Shown: positions 16,135 to 27,196, counted from the first letter of the stretch. The stretch: DNA of 64,000 nt from Pseudomonas sp. sp1636 (GCF_030376615.1 NZ_JARRAB010000005.1:62001-126000); one strand, 5' to 3'. Numbers and translations are program-made. Notes: generated by a model from the letters alone, not told the origin.

Positions 16135-17541
16135 TCAATGCGGCGGATGGAACTGCGCCGCCAGTTCGCGTAGCGCCACTTCGGCGGCGAGCACCTTGTT
16201 CACTGCGTCCTCGGCTTTCTCGCGGCTCAAGCCCAGGGCATCGAACAGGCTCTGCGGAATTGCGCATTGCGGGCCGCCACCGATGCCGCGGTTGCGCAGC
16301 AGGTTGACCGCCAGACACACCAGATTCGGGTAGGCCGCATGGACACCGGCGTACTCGGGGTCGTGCTGGAAGCGCAGGGCGCTGGCCAGTTCTTCGGGCA
16401 TGTCCCAGTAGCGCATCAGCCAGGTACCGATCTGCTCGCGGCTGATGCCCAGCAGATGCTGTTCGATATAGCTGTGCGACAGGTGCGGATTGACTTCCAT
16501 ATGCCGGCAGATCAACGAGAAGTGCGGCGGAAAGACATGCGCCAGCACCAGGTAGCCGAAGTTGTGCAGCAGGCCGGCGAGGTAGGTCAGCCCGACCTCC
16601 GGACGCTGCGCGCGGGGCATGGCGCGGGTCAGACCCTCGATCACCGCGGCGGTGTAGATCGCCTGTTGCCAATAGGGCGTGGCCTGCTGCGGCTGATCCT
16701 TGGGCAGGCTGAGGGTTTTGCCCAGGGCCAGGCCGAGGGCCAGGTTGATCACCAGGTCGAAGCCCAGCACGCGGACGATGGCGTCTTCCACCGAGCGAAT
16801 CTTGCCGGGTGCGGCGTAGTAGGGCGATGCCGCCCAGCTGACCACCTGGGCGGCCAGCGCCGGGTCGGTTTCGACCACGCCGGTGATGTCGTCTACCGTG
16901 GCATTCGGATCGACCCGCAGCTTGATGATCTTCTGCGCGGTTTCCGCCAGTGGCGGGATTTCGATGGTTTCTTCCAGGCGTTGCTGGATGCGCCGCGCGG
17001 TGAAGGCTTGCACCGCCTGGGTAATCTCGGCGCGGTCGTCGTCCGGGCGGTCGAGGTTCGGCCGGATATTGCTCAACGGCTCGCCGATACGCGCGGCGCT
17101 GGCCTTGCTCAGCAGGTTCTTGAAGGCTTGGCTGGAGATTTCCAGGAGCACGCCGGGTTGGCCGGACTCGATGAACAGGCTCGGCACTTGCAGCAGGCGC
17201 TCATCGTACAGGCAGGGCGAACTGGTCAACTGCGGCAGGCCAGGCAAGGTGCCGAGGGCATGTTTGGCGAGCATGCGCGCAAGGCGCTCGGGTTTCACCG
17301 CGGTGAGTTTGCGCCCGGTCAGCTCGGCCAGGCGATCCAGGGCGAGCAGTTGACTCTGCGGGTAGAGCACCAGCAAGGCGCCAATCGCGTCATCGAGCAG
17401 CACCGCTTGTACGCGCTGGGTGGCGGGCAAGCCGGGGTGCTCGCGGTGCACCCTGTAGCTCAGGCCGAGCTTCTCCAGCAATTGCACGATCACCGACGGT
17501 GGCGCCGCGAGGGTGTCTGGGGCGAGGGCTACATCACTCAT
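16135..17541 (-). CDS. YbaK-type deacylase and HDOD domain fusion protein
   Basis: A 468-residue two-domain protein. The N-terminal part (about 10-160) looks like the YbaK/ProX aminoacyl-tRNA deacylase fold (LEKLGLSYRVHREHPGLPAT, ELTGRKLTAVKPERLARML). The C-terminal part (about 195-400) is an HDOD domain (IPPLAETAQKIIKLRVDPNA; YLAGLLHNFGYLVLAHVFP). HDOD proteins are non-enzymatic relatives of HD phosphohydrolases that relay signals. Conserved at this locus in pseudomonads beside recG. Whether the deacylase half is active cannot be told from sequence alone. Confidence 0.88.
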   Translation of the reverse strand: MSDVALAPDTLAAPPSVIVQLLEKLGLSYRVHREHPGLPATQRVQAVLLDDAIGALLVLYPQSQLLALDRLAELTGRKLTAVKPERLARMLAKHALGTLPGLPQLTSSPCLYDERLLQVPSLFIESGQPGVLLEISSQAFKNLLSKASAARIGEPLSNIRPNLDRPDDDRAEITQAVQAFTARRIQQRLEETIEIPPLAETAQKIIKLRVDPNATVDDITGVVETDPALAAQVVSWAASPYYAAPGKIRSVEDAIVRVLGFDLVINLALGLALGKTLSLPKDQPQQATPYWQQAIYTAAVIEGLTRAMPRAQRPEVGLTYLAGLLHNFGYLVLAHVFPPHFSLICRHMEVNPHLSHSYIEQHLLGISREQIGTWLMRYWDMPEELASALRFQHDPEYAGVHAAYPNLVCLAVNLLRNRGIGGGPQCAIPQSLFDALGLSREKAEDAVNKVLAAEVALRELAAQFHPPH

Positions 17542-17634
17542 AACGAAATCCGGTTCGAGGGGCGCAAGTGCCCGAAGTATAAACAGCAGAGCAGTGGGTC
17601 GAGGGTTCAGGCGACGGATGCCCTGTGCCCCGGA

Positions 17635-19710
17635 TCACACTTGTCCGTATTGTTGACCATGGCGCAACCAGCGCTCGAGCAGCGGGCTGACATGTTGCGG
17701 CCAGTGTTCCAGCAGGGCTTGCGCGGCATCGCGCACGGCCGGCAGCAAGTCGGCGTCGCGCATCAGGTCGGCGACCTTGAACTGCAGCAGGCCGGTTTGC
17801 CGGGTGCCGAGCATTTCTCCCGGGCCGCGCAGTTCCAGGTCTTTTTCGGCGATGACGAAACCATCGCAGGTCTCGCGCATGATGCCAAGCCGTTCCCGGC
17901 CCAATTGCGACAGCGGCGGGTGGTAGAGCAGCACGCAGTGGCTGGCGGCGCTGCCGCGGCCGACCCGCCCGCGCAACTGGTGCAGCTGGGCCAGGCCGAG
18001 GCGTTCGGGGTTCTCGATGATCATCAGGCTGGCATTGGGCACGTCGACGCCGACCTCGATCACCGTGGTGGCGACCAGCAGTTGCAGACGGCCCTGTTTG
18101 AACTGCTCCATCACCGCGGCCTTTTCCGCCGGCTTCATGCGCCCGTGGATCAGCCCGACGTGCAGGCCACCGAGGGCGGCGGCCAGATCGGCGAAGGTGG
18201 TCTCGGCGGCCTGGCAGGTCAGCTCCTCGGACTCCCCGATCAGGGTGCACACCCAGTAGGCCTGGCGGCCCTCGTTGCAGGCCGAGCGTACCCGTTCGAG
18301 CACTTCCAGGCGACGGCTGTCGGCGATCACCAGGGTATTGACCGGGGTGCGTCCGGGCGGCAGCTCGTCGAGGATCGAGGTGTCGAGGTCGGCGTAGGCG
18401 CTCATCGCCAGGGTGCGCGGGATGGGGGTGGCGGTCATGATCAGTTGGTGCGGGCACAGGCGCCCGCCGACGCCTTTCTGGCGCAGGGCCAGGCGCTGCT
18501 GTACGCCGAAGCGGTGCTGTTCGTCGATGATCACCAGGGCCAGGCGGGCGAATTTGACCTCGTCCTGAAACAGCGCATGGGTGCCGACCACCATGGCCGC
18601 ACCCGCGGCGATCTGTTCCAGTGCCGCGGCGCGGGCCTTGCCCTTGAGCTTGCCGGCCAGCCAGGCCACGTCGACGCCGAGCGGTGCCAGCCATTTGCCG
18701 AAATTGAGGAAATGCTGCTCGGCAAGGATCTCGGTAGGCGCCATCAAGGCCACCTGGTAGCCGGCCTCCAGCGCCTGTAGGGCGGCGAAGGCGGCGACCA
18801 CCGTCTTGCCGGCGCCGACATCGCCCTGGATCAGGCGCAGCATGGGTTCGTCCTGGCTGAGGTCGTAGGCGATCTCGGCGCCGACCCGTTGTTGCGCGCC
18901 GGTGGGGGCAAAGCCCAGGTTCTCGAGGAACTGCTGCGGCAGGCGTTTGGCCAGCGGCAGTGGCGGCGCCTGCTGGGCGCGCACGCTGTCGCGCAGGCGT
19001 TGCAGGGACAGCTGGTGGGTCAGCAGCTCCTCGAAGGCCAGGCGGTGCTGCGCCCAATGGCGACCCTCGGCGAGTTCGGCCTGGTCGGCGTCCGGCGGCG
19101 GCCGGTGCAGGTAGCGCAGCGCCTGATCCAGCGGGCTGAGCCGGTAGTCGCGGGCCAGTTCGCGGGGCAGCCAGTCCGGCAGGCTCTGCGGGCCGAGGCG
19201 GGCCAGGGCCTGTTCGCTCAGGCTGCGCAGGCGCTGCTGGGTCAGGCCTTCGGTGCTCGGGTAGATCGGGGTCAGGGTCTGTTCCACGGCAATCGGCTCG
19301 CTGGCCGAGAGTGCGCGGTATTCCGGGTGGTAGATCTCCAGGCCGGAGGAGCCGGGGCGCACCTCGCCGTAGCAGCGCACCTGGGTGCCGCGCTTGAGGC
19401 CTTCCTTCTGCGCCTGGCTGAAGTGGTAGAAGCGCAAACTCAGGGTGCCGCTGCCGTCCTGCAGACGCACCAGCAGGCTGCGGCGGCGGCCCATGACCAC
19501 CTCGGCGCTGGCGACCGTGCCCTCGACCACGGCGTCCTGGCCGGGGCGCAGGGCGCCGATCGGCACGATACGGGTGCGATCCTGGTAGCGCAGCGGCAGG
19601 TGGAACAGCAGATCCTGCAGGGTTTCCAGGCCGACCCTGGCGAGTTTCTCGGCCAGGGCGGCACCGACGCCTTTCAGTGCGGTGACGGAAACCGCAGCGA
19701 GCTCGGTCAT
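17635..19710 (-). CDS. recG: ATP-dependent DNA helicase RecG
   Basis: RecG reverses stalled replication forks and branch-migrates Holliday junctions. The 691-residue protein has an N-terminal wedge (OB-fold) domain, the Walker A motif GDVGAGKTVVAAFAAL (about 293-308), the DEQH box IIDEQHRFGVQQR, TATPIPRTLAMSA (motif III) and motif VI (QLRGRVGRGSAAS). Length matches E. coli RecG (693). It lies 9 bp downstream of oxyR on the same strand, so the two are probably co-transcribed and induced together by oxidative stress. Confidence 0.97.
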   Translation of the reverse strand: MTELAAVSVTALKGVGAALAEKLARVGLETLQDLLFHLPLRYQDRTRIVPIGALRPGQDAVVEGTVASAEVVMGRRRSLLVRLQDGSGTLSLRFYHFSQAQKEGLKRGTQVRCYGEVRPGSSGLEIYHPEYRALSASEPIAVEQTLTPIYPSTEGLTQQRLRSLSEQALARLGPQSLPDWLPRELARDYRLSPLDQALRYLHRPPPDADQAELAEGRHWAQHRLAFEELLTHQLSLQRLRDSVRAQQAPPLPLAKRLPQQFLENLGFAPTGAQQRVGAEIAYDLSQDEPMLRLIQGDVGAGKTVVAAFAALQALEAGYQVALMAPTEILAEQHFLNFGKWLAPLGVDVAWLAGKLKGKARAAALEQIAAGAAMVVGTHALFQDEVKFARLALVIIDEQHRFGVQQRLALRQKGVGGRLCPHQLIMTATPIPRTLAMSAYADLDTSILDELPPGRTPVNTLVIADSRRLEVLERVRSACNEGRQAYWVCTLIGESEELTCQAAETTFADLAAALGGLHVGLIHGRMKPAEKAAVMEQFKQGRLQLLVATTVIEVGVDVPNASLMIIENPERLGLAQLHQLRGRVGRGSAASHCVLLYHPPLSQLGRERLGIMRETCDGFVIAEKDLELRGPGEMLGTRQTGLLQFKVADLMRDADLLPAVRDAAQALLEHWPQHVSPLLERWLRHGQQYGQV

Positions 19711-19719
19711 GGGCGTGCC

Positions 19720-20646
19720 TTAGGCGGTTTCGGCTTGCGGGCGGGCCACCGAGCACAGGCGAATCGAGTCGGCGAGGATCTCGATGGCTTTCGGCCGCGG
19801 GAAGCTGGCGCGCCAGGCGATGGCCACGGTGCGGAATGGCGTCGGCGCGCTGAGTGGGCGCACTTCGATGATCCCGGGCGCATAGTGGTGGCTGTCCACC
19901 GCCGAGAGCGGCAGGATCGACACGCCCAGGCCCGAGGCGACCATGTGGCGGATGGTTTCCAGCGAGCTGGACTCCACTGTGGTGTGCTTGGCGTGTTCTT
20001 CGCTGCCCTTGCGCAGGCTCGGGCAGGCTTCCAGCACCTGGTCGCGGAAGCAGTGGCCTTCGCCGAGCAGCAGCAGGCTCTTGTCGTTGAGCAGTTTGCT
20101 GTCGATGCTCGGCAGCGCCGCCCAGGGGTGGCCGGCGGGCAACAGGGCGTAGAACGGCTCGTCGTAGAGCGGCAGGGTCAGTACGTCGGCTTCCTGAAAC
20201 GGCAGGGCGATGATGATCGCATCCAACTCGCCGGTGCGCAGCTTGTCGCGCAGCACGTGGGTGAAGTTCTCTTCGATATACAGCGGCATCTGCGGGGCGA
20301 CCCGGTGCAGCTGCGGAATCAGGTGGGGGAACAGGTAGGGGCCGACGGTATAGATGGCGCCGATCTTCAGCGGCGCGGCCAGCTGGTTCTTGCCGGCCTG
20401 GGCCAGTTCGCGAATGCCCTGGGCCTGCTCCAGCACCTTCTGCGCCTGGGTGACGATGCCCTCGCCGACCGGGGTCAGGCGCACCGCGCTCTTGCTGCGC
20501 TCGAAGATCAATACGCCGAGCTCGTCCTCGAGCTTCTTCACCCCCACCGACAGGGTTGGCTGGCTGACGTGGCAGCGCTCGGCGGCCCGGCCGAAGTGCT
20601 GCTCCTGGGCGAGGGTAACGATGTAGCGCAGCTCGGTGAGGGTCAT
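19720..20646 (-). CDS. oxyR: Hydrogen-peroxide-inducible activator OxyR
   Basis: A LysR-type regulator of 308 residues that senses peroxide by forming a disulfide. Both redox cysteines are present in LGEGHCFRDQVLEACPS (about positions 199 and 208), and the N-terminal helix-turn-helix reads MTLTELRYIVTLAQEQHFGRA. It is the first gene of the oxyR-recG pair, as in P. aeruginosa. The spacer to the divergent gene at 20748 probably holds both promoters. Confidence 0.97.
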   Translation of the reverse strand: MTLTELRYIVTLAQEQHFGRAAERCHVSQPTLSVGVKKLEDELGVLIFERSKSAVRLTPVGEGIVTQAQKVLEQAQGIRELAQAGKNQLAAPLKIGAIYTVGPYLFPHLIPQLHRVAPQMPLYIEENFTHVLRDKLRTGELDAIIIALPFQEADVLTLPLYDEPFYALLPAGHPWAALPSIDSKLLNDKSLLLLGEGHCFRDQVLEACPSLRKGSEEHAKHTTVESSSLETIRHMVASGLGVSILPLSAVDSHHYAPGIIEVRPLSAPTPFRTVAIAWRASFPRPKAIEILADSIRLCSVARPQAETA

Positions 20647-20747
20647 AGCGTTTATCCATTAAGTTGCCGCTAAGCATAGCCTTTGCATTGCAATCAACCA
20701 ACCGGGCTAAACTGCCTGCCAGTGAATTTGACGGGATGGAGGGTTCC

Positions 20748-21608
20748 ATGTCGACGTGCGCGAGTCTGTTGATTGCCGGTTGCGGCGATGTCGGTACCCG
20801 TCTGGGCTTGCGCCTGGCCGCGGCGGGCTGGAAGGTGTACGGCCTGCGCCGTGCAGTCGAGCGGTTGCCCGCGCAGATCCTGGCGGTTGCCGGGGATCTG
20901 CAGGCCGCTGCTTGTCCACCGGCCTGGCCGGCGGGCGGGCTGGATTACCTGGTGTACTGCGCGGCGCCAAGCGAGCGTGACGAGGCCGGCTACCGCGCCG
21001 CCTACGTCGCAGGCTTGCGCCGGGTACTCGGCTGGTTGGCGGAGCATGGGCAAAGGCCCAAGCGCCTGCTGTTCGTCTCCAGCAGCAGTGTCTATGGCCA
21101 GCAGGCCGGCGAGTGGATCGACGAGGGCTCAGCGGCCGAGGCCACCGGCTTTTCCGGACGCATCATGCGCGAGGCGGAGCAGTTGGCGCTGGCCAGCGGT
21201 ATCGCCGCCAGCGTGGTGCGCCTGGCCGGGATCTACGGCCCGGGGCGGGAGTGGCTGCTTGGTCAGGTACGCCAGGGTTACCAGGTGGTGAGTGAGCCGC
21301 CGCTGTATGGCAATCGTATTCATGTCGAGGATGCCGTCGGCTTGCTGGCCTTCCTGCTGCAAGCCGATGCCCGTGGGGTGGCGCTGGCGGACTGCTACCT
21401 CGGCGTCGACGATGAGCCGGCACCGCTGCACGAGGTGGTGGCCTGGCTGCGCGGGCAGTTGGGCGTCAGCCACTGGGCCGAGCAGTCCAGCGTGCGCCGC
21501 GCCGGCAGCAAGCGTTGCAGCAACGCCCAGGCGAGAGCCTTGGGTTGGGCGCCGCAGTACCCCAGTTACCGCGAAGGCTATGCGGCGCTGCTGAAGGCGG
21601 AGCGGTAA
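20748..21608 (+). CDS. NAD-dependent epimerase/dehydratase-like protein
   Basis: A 286-residue extended short-chain dehydrogenase-like protein. The nucleotide loop at the N-terminus is LLIAGCGDVGTRLGLRLAA. FVSSSSVYGQQAGEW holds the active-site Ser/Tyr region, and RLAGIYGPGR follows. It lacks the usual YxxxK spacing, so the substrate and even the activity are open; the fold resembles YeeZ-like proteins. The ATG at 20748 has GGAGGG upstream, which rules out the longer frame from 20664. Divergent from oxyR. Confidence 0.85.
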   Translation: MSTCASLLIAGCGDVGTRLGLRLAAAGWKVYGLRRAVERLPAQILAVAGDLQAAACPPAWPAGGLDYLVYCAAPSERDEAGYRAAYVAGLRRVLGWLAEHGQRPKRLLFVSSSSVYGQQAGEWIDEGSAAEATGFSGRIMREAEQLALASGIAASVVRLAGIYGPGREWLLGQVRQGYQVVSEPPLYGNRIHVEDAVGLLAFLLQADARGVALADCYLGVDDEPAPLHEVVAWLRGQLGVSHWAEQSSVRRAGSKRCSNAQARALGWAPQYPSYREGYAALLKAER

Positions 21609-21624
21609 TGGCCGGGTCGCGCGG

Positions 21625-22359
21625 CTAGCGTCGCTCCAGCCGCCAGTGCAGTTCGCCCTTGTAGTAATCGGGCATTTCTTCACTCGACGCCCGGTTGCGC
21701 GCCTCGAAGATGCGTAACTGCTGGGCGTCGCGCTCGAACAGCCAGCTCTGCCCCTGTTCGCCGAGTTGCAACCAGATGCTGTCGGATTCGCCGCTCATCG
21801 CGGCGCAGTCGCCGGCCAGGCACAGGGCATAGCGCTCGGCACCGGGCAGGCCTTCGACGCGGCCATCAGCCTGGAACAGCACCAGGCCGCCTTCGCCCAG
21901 GCCTTGTCGGATCGTCCAGCTGCCGCCCAGATAGGCACTGTAGAGCGCTTGCTCGAAGCTCTGGCCCAGCGGAGCCGCCACGGCGGCGGGGCTTGCCGGT
22001 CGGACAAAGCGTTGCTCTGGCCAGGAGTCGCTGGCGGCCTGCAGCAGCTCGCCGTCGTTGAGGCTGAGCGCTTCGTGATAGTCCGTGTAGAAATCGACCC
22101 GCCAGCGGTTGCCGTCTTCGCTGAGCAGTTGGCCTTCGCCCTGCTCGAAGCCGTTGCTGTAAGCGGCGAGCCGGCGCTGCGGCTGGATCCGCCATTCAAG
22201 GTTGGGGCCATAGGCGAGCAGGGCTTCGCGCAGGTTGCCGCCTTCGTTGGCGGCATCGATCGCCGCCTGGTTGATCCAGGTGCCGCTGGGGTCGACTGGC
22301 TTGCCGGCACAGCCGCCGAGCAGCCAGGCGCCGAGTAACAGCGCGAGAAGGAGGCGCAT
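21625..22359 (-). CDS. Putative lipoprotein
   Basis: A 244-residue predicted lipoprotein. The signal peptide MRLLLALLLGAWLLGGCAG ends in a lipobox (LLGGC) for lipid attachment of Cys17. I recognise no other domain; the body is acidic and rich in Gln, Trp and Glu (for example GGSWTIRQGLGEGGLVLFQ), suggesting a small beta-rich envelope protein. The ATG at 22359 follows AAGGAATGGCTC. It is 51 bp downstream of ridA, so probably co-transcribed with it. Confidence 0.78.
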   Translation of the reverse strand: MRLLLALLLGAWLLGGCAGKPVDPSGTWINQAAIDAANEGGNLREALLAYGPNLEWRIQPQRRLAAYSNGFEQGEGQLLSEDGNRWRVDFYTDYHEALSLNDGELLQAASDSWPEQRFVRPASPAAVAAPLGQSFEQALYSAYLGGSWTIRQGLGEGGLVLFQADGRVEGLPGAERYALCLAGDCAAMSGESDSIWLQLGEQGQSWLFERDAQQLRIFEARNRASSEEMPDYYKGELHWRLERR

Positions 22360-22410
22360 GAGCCATTCCTTGTGCAAGAAGGGTGGCGGGGCGTGGCCCC
22401 GCCGAAGGGC

Positions 22411-22791
22411 TTATTCGAGTACCAGGATCGCGTCCATTTCCACTTGGGCGCCCTTTGGCAGTGCTGCTACGCCGATGGCGGCGCGGGCCGGATAGGGTTG
22501 TTGGAAGTAGCGGCCCATGACCTCGTTGACGGTGGCGAAATGGGCCAGATCGGTGAGGAAGATGTTCAGCTTGACCACGTCCTTGAACGAGCCGCCGGCG
22601 GCTTCCATGACGGCCTTGAGGTTCTCGAAGACCTGCACGGTCTGGGCTTCGAAGCCTTCGACCAGCTCCATGGTCTGCGGATCCAGCGGGATCTGCCCGG
22701 ACATATAGACGGTGTTGCCGGCCTTGATCGCCTGGGAATAGGTGCCGATGGCGGCCGGGGCTTTGTCGCTGCTGATAACGCTCTTGCTCAT
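22411..22791 (-). CDS. ridA: RidA enamine/imine deaminase
   Basis: A 126-residue RidA-family protein that hydrolyses reactive 2-aminoacrylate and similar enamines made by PLP enzymes. The family's core is clear: [20 protein letters not shown] and the end [15 protein letters not shown], with the substrate-binding Arg in [16 protein letters not shown]. The ATG at 22791 has GGAG upstream; the longer frame has no ribosome site. It lies downstream of spoT, as in other pseudomonads. Confidence 0.95.
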   Translation of the reverse strand: MSKSVISSDKAPAAIGTYSQAIKAGNTVYMSGQIPLDPQTMELVEGFEAQTVQVFENLKAVMEAAGGSFKDVVKLNIFLTDLAHFATVNEVMGRYFQQPYPARAAIGVAALPKGAQVEMDAILVLE

Positions 22792-22898
22792 GAGGATCTC
22801 CTGGTGAGGGTAGGCGGTGGGCTTGGAGCCACCAATGGGTGTAACAAAGTGCGGCGGGCTACAGCCCACTCTAGGGGAATGGGTCTGGCGGCATGGGT

Positions 22899-25007
22899 TT
22901 AGGTGCGGGCCCGAGTGATGCGCATCACGCCCTTGAGTGCGCGCAGCTTCTTGATCACCCGGGCCAGGTGCACACGGTCATGCACGCTGACCACCAGCTG
23001 CACGACGCTGATGCGGCCGTCGCGTTCGTCCATGCTGATCTTCTCGATATTGCCGTCGGCGGCGTTGACGCTGCCGGCCAGCAGGGCGATCAGGCCGCGC
23101 TGGTGTTCCAGCTCGATGCGCAGTTCGACATTGAATTCGCCGACCACGTCCTTGGCCCAGGACAGCTGGATGCATTTCTCCGGGTTGTGCCGGGCTTCAC
23201 CGATGTTCCGGCAGTTATCCAGGTGCACCACCATGCCCTTGCCGGCGGACAGGTGGCCGACGATCGGGTCGCCGGGAATCGGTGTGCAGCATTTCGCGTA
23301 GCTCAACACCAGGCCTTCGGTGCCGCGAATCGCCAGCGGCCCTTCGGCGCTCGGCAGCTGCTCGCCGTCGCTGGCCAGTAGCCGGCGTGCCACCACATAG
23401 GCCATGCGGTTGCCCAGGCCGATGTCTTCCAGCAGATCCTCGATCACTTCCAGGCGATACTCGGCGAGCACCGCGTGCACCCGTTCGTGGGTGAGTTTGT
23501 CCAAATGGCTGTTGAAACCGGTCAGCACCTTGTTCAACAGGCGCTCGCCGAGGCTGATCGACTCGGAGCGGCGTTGCAGCTTGAGGGCGTGGCGAATATG
23601 CGTGCGCGCCTTGCCGGTGACCACGAAATTCAGCCAGGCGGGGTTTGGCCGGGCGCCGGGGGCGCTGACGATTTCCACCGTCGAGCCGCTTTCCAGGGCT
23701 TGGGACAAGGGCGCCAGGCGGCGATTGATACGGCAGGCGATGCAGGTATTGCCGACGTCGGTGTGCACCGCGTAGGCGAAGTCGACCGCGGTCGAGCCCT
23801 TGGGCAGCTCCATGATCCGGCCCTTGGGCGTGAACACGTAGACCTCGTCGGGGAACAGGTCGATCTTCACGCTCTCGATGAATTCCAGCGAGTTGCCGGC
23901 GCGTTGCTGCATCTCCAGCACGCCCTTGACCCACTGGCGGGCGCGGGCGTGGGTGCCCTTGGGCTGGTCTATCTCGTTGGCCTTATACAGCCAGTGCGCG
24001 GCGATACCGTTGTTGGCCATCTCCTCCATCTCGCGGGTACGGATCTGGATCTCGATGGGCACGCCGTGCATGCCGAACAGGGTGGTGTGCAGCGACTGGT
24101 AGCCGTTGGCCTTGGGGATCGCGATGTAGTCCTTGAAGCGTCCGGGCAGCGGCTTGTACAGGTTGTGCACGGCGCCGAGCACGCGGTAGCAGGTGTCGAC
24201 CTTGTCGACCACGATGCGGAAGGCGTAGACGTCCATGATCTCGTTGAACGCCTTACGCTTGCCGCGCATCTTCTGGTAGATGCCGTACAGGTGCTTTTCG
24301 CGGCCGAGCACCTCGCCTTCCAGGCCTTCGCGGGTCAGACAGTGGGTCAGCGACTCTTCGATCTTGTTGACGATTTCCTTGCGATTGCCGCGGGCGCGGC
24401 GCACCGCGGCGCGGATGCGTTCGGCGCGCATCGGGTGCATGGCCTTGAACCCGAGATCCTCGAACTCCACGCGCATGCTGTGCATGCCCAGGCGGTTGGC
24501 GATGGGGGCGTAGATTTCCAGGGTTTCCTTGGCGATGCGCCGGCGCTTCTCGCCGGACAGCACTTCCAGGGTGCGCATGTTGTGCAGGCGGTCGGCCAGC
24601 TTGACCAGGATTACGCGAATATCGCGGGCCATGGCCATGGCCATCTTCTGGAAATTCTCGGCCTGCGCCTCGGCCTTGGTTTCGAAGTTCATCTGGGTCA
24701 GTTTGCTGACCCCGTCGACCAGCTCAGCCACGGTCTCGCCGAACTGGGTGTTCAGCGCTTCCTTGGCGATCCCGGTGTCTTCGATCACGTCGTGCAGCAT
24801 GGCGGCCATCAGGCTCTGATGGTCCATGTGCATGTCGGCCAGGATATTCGCCACCGCCAGGGGATGGGTGACGTAGGCTTCGCCGCTGCGTCGGCGTTGG
24901 CCGTCGTGGGCTTGTTCGGCGTAGAAGTAGGCGCGCCGAACCAGGTTGACCTGGTCGTTATCCAGGTAGCCCGAAAGTCGATCGGCGAAGGCGTCTATGC
25001 TCGGCAT
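22899..25007 (-). CDS. spoT: Bifunctional (p)ppGpp synthase/hydrolase SpoT
   Basis: SpoT makes and degrades the alarmone (p)ppGpp. The 702-residue protein starts with an HD hydrolase domain whose metal-binding HD is intact ([13 protein letters not shown], about 66-78). The synthetase domain contains [13 protein letters not shown] and [18 protein letters not shown] ([17 protein letters not shown], about 390) and a C-terminal ACT domain follow. Length equals the E. coli SpoT (702). It is 60 bp downstream of rpoZ on the same strand. Confidence 0.97.
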   Translation of the reverse strand: MPSIDAFADRLSGYLDNDQVNLVRRAYFYAEQAHDGQRRRSGEAYVTHPLAVANILADMHMDHQSLMAAMLHDVIEDTGIAKEALNTQFGETVAELVDGVSKLTQMNFETKAEAQAENFQKMAMAMARDIRVILVKLADRLHNMRTLEVLSGEKRRRIAKETLEIYAPIANRLGMHSMRVEFEDLGFKAMHPMRAERIRAAVRRARGNRKEIVNKIEESLTHCLTREGLEGEVLGREKHLYGIYQKMRGKRKAFNEIMDVYAFRIVVDKVDTCYRVLGAVHNLYKPLPGRFKDYIAIPKANGYQSLHTTLFGMHGVPIEIQIRTREMEEMANNGIAAHWLYKANEIDQPKGTHARARQWVKGVLEMQQRAGNSLEFIESVKIDLFPDEVYVFTPKGRIMELPKGSTAVDFAYAVHTDVGNTCIACRINRRLAPLSQALESGSTVEIVSAPGARPNPAWLNFVVTGKARTHIRHALKLQRRSESISLGERLLNKVLTGFNSHLDKLTHERVHAVLAEYRLEVIEDLLEDIGLGNRMAYVVARRLLASDGEQLPSAEGPLAIRGTEGLVLSYAKCCTPIPGDPIVGHLSAGKGMVVHLDNCRNIGEARHNPEKCIQLSWAKDVVGEFNVELRIELEHQRGLIALLAGSVNAADGNIEKISMDERDGRISVVQLVVSVHDRVHLARVIKKLRALKGVMRITRART

Positions 25008-25067
25008 GGATGATCTCCCTGCCGATTCTCATGGCCCAGCGCCGCGCGACTTCGTTCAGGCATAGGT

Positions 25068-25331
25068 TTACAGAGGCTCGTTGGCCTCATCCTCGAAGGC
25101 CGCGAACAGGGGCTCTTCTTCGATGATTTCGTCTTGGGCGATGACGTCGTAGCTCATCAGGCCGGCGGCGATTTCACGCAGAGCGACCACGGTCGGCTTG
25201 TCATTTTCCCACGCGAGTTTCGGCTCTTTGCCGCCAGTGGCGAGCTGGCGCGAACGCTTGGTGGCGAGCATGACCAGTTCAAAACGGTTCTCAACGTGGT
25301 CCAGGCAATCTTCGACGGTAACGCGAGCCAT
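25068..25331 (-). CDS. rpoZ: RNA polymerase omega subunit
   Basis: An 87-residue omega subunit that helps assemble RNA polymerase and takes part in ppGpp binding. [20 protein letters not shown] and [13 protein letters not shown] are the typical conserved parts. Situated directly upstream of spoT, as in most gammaproteobacteria. Confidence 0.97.
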   Translation of the reverse strand: MARVTVEDCLDHVENRFELVMLATKRSRQLATGGKEPKLAWENDKPTVVALREIAAGLMSYDVIAQDEIIEEEPLFAAFEDEANEPL

Positions 25332-25491
25332 GGTGTTCCTCGTAGCAAATGCAAAATAAGGCTGGGCCCAGATGGGCGAGCGGACTGGATAGTCTAGTTA
25401 AGCCCGTGGGGCTGCCGCAAGCTTTAAGCTACAAGCGGCAAGAAATAGCCGGCTGTGAGCCCGGCGTGTGGCGTGCTGCTTGCGCCTGCCT

Positions 25492-26145
<654 letters not shown>

Positions 26146-26234
26146 TCAGGTCTTGAATACGTCGCGAGCGACGGCTAGGGCCGCATCCGTGTGGGGCGCA
26201 AGGCGCAACGCAGCATAGCCTCGCGCAGTGGTTT

Positions 26235-27098
26235 TTACTCGATGTTCTGCACTTGCTCGCGCATCTGCTCGATCAGCACCTTGAGGTTGACCGCCGCCTG
26301 GGTGCTGCGGGTATCGAAGGCCTTGGAGCCGAGGGTGTTGGCTTCGCGGTTGAGTTCCTGCATCAGGAAGTCCAGGCGCCGACCGGCGGCGCCACCGCTC
26401 TTGAGCACGCGGCGCACTTCGCCGACATGGGTGCTCAGGCGATCCAGCTCTTCGGCGACATCGCTTTTCTGGGCGAGGATCACCAGCTCTTGTTCCAGGC
26501 GCTGCGGGTCGAGTTCGGCCTGCAGCTCGGCGCTGCGTTCGAGGATTTTCTGCCGTTGCAAGGCGAGCATCTGCGGTACCAGTTCGCGCAGGGTCGCGAC
26601 TTCGCCGTCGATGCTGTCCAGGCGCTCGTTAAGCAGTTTGGCCAGTTCGATGCCTTCGCGCGCGCGGCTTTGCTTGAGCTCGCCCAGCGCTTGCTTGAAC
26701 AGGCCCAGGGCCGCTTTGTTGAGGGCTTGCGGGTCGGCGGCGTCGGCGACCAGCACCCCTGGCCAGCTCAAGACTTCCAGTGGATTGAGCGGCGCCGGAT
26801 GTTTGATCAGGCTGGCGACGCTTTCCGCCGCGGCGACCAGCTGGGCGGCGCGCTCGCGATCCACTTGCAGGGGCTTGCCGGCGCTGTCTTCGGCGAAGCG
26901 CAGGGTGCATTCGACCTTGCCGCGCGACAAGCCATTGCGCAGCGCCTCGCGCACCGTGCCTTCGAGGTCGCGCAAGGTGTCCGGCAGGCGCAGGTGCGGC
27001 TCCAGGTAGCGGTGGTTGACCGAGCGCAGTTCCCAGCTCAGGGTGCCATTGGTTCCGGCCTGCTCGGCGCGGGCGAAGGCAGTCATGCTGTGGATCAT
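26235..27098 (-). CDS. yicC: YicC-family protein (possible RNA endonuclease)
   Basis: A 287-residue YicC/YloC-type protein. Typical are the start MIHSMTAFARAEQAGTNGTL, SVNHRYLEPHLRLPDTLRDL, and the C-terminal DUF1732 part ELNREANTLGSKAFDTR. YicC proteins have been described as endoribonucleases linked to small-RNA turnover. It is divergent from rph, another RNA enzyme, with a 140-bp spacer. Confidence 0.93.
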   Translation of the reverse strand: MIHSMTAFARAEQAGTNGTLSWELRSVNHRYLEPHLRLPDTLRDLEGTVREALRNGLSRGKVECTLRFAEDSAGKPLQVDRERAAQLVAAAESVASLIKHPAPLNPLEVLSWPGVLVADAADPQALNKAALGLFKQALGELKQSRAREGIELAKLLNERLDSIDGEVATLRELVPQMLALQRQKILERSAELQAELDPQRLEQELVILAQKSDVAEELDRLSTHVGEVRRVLKSGGAAGRRLDFLMQELNREANTLGSKAFDTRSTQAAVNLKVLIEQMREQVQNIE

Positions 27099-27196
27099 GG
27101 GCGAACCTCGCGGAAAGTCGGTACGAAAGGCGCGCGATTGTAGCGCAGTGCATCGGTCGCTCCCAATTCGGCATGTCGTTGCCGGCGTGCGCGCCC

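Noticed and set aside
16267-18780. 837-residue reading frame on the plus strand
   Set aside because: Antisense to the HDOD gene and recG; low-complexity composition and no domain.
17534-20749. 1071-residue reading frame on the minus strand
   Set aside because: It is an alternative frame across recG and oxyR, which both have complete family motifs in their own frames; the product is a Pro/Arg/Gly-rich sequence typical of GC-rich shadow frames.
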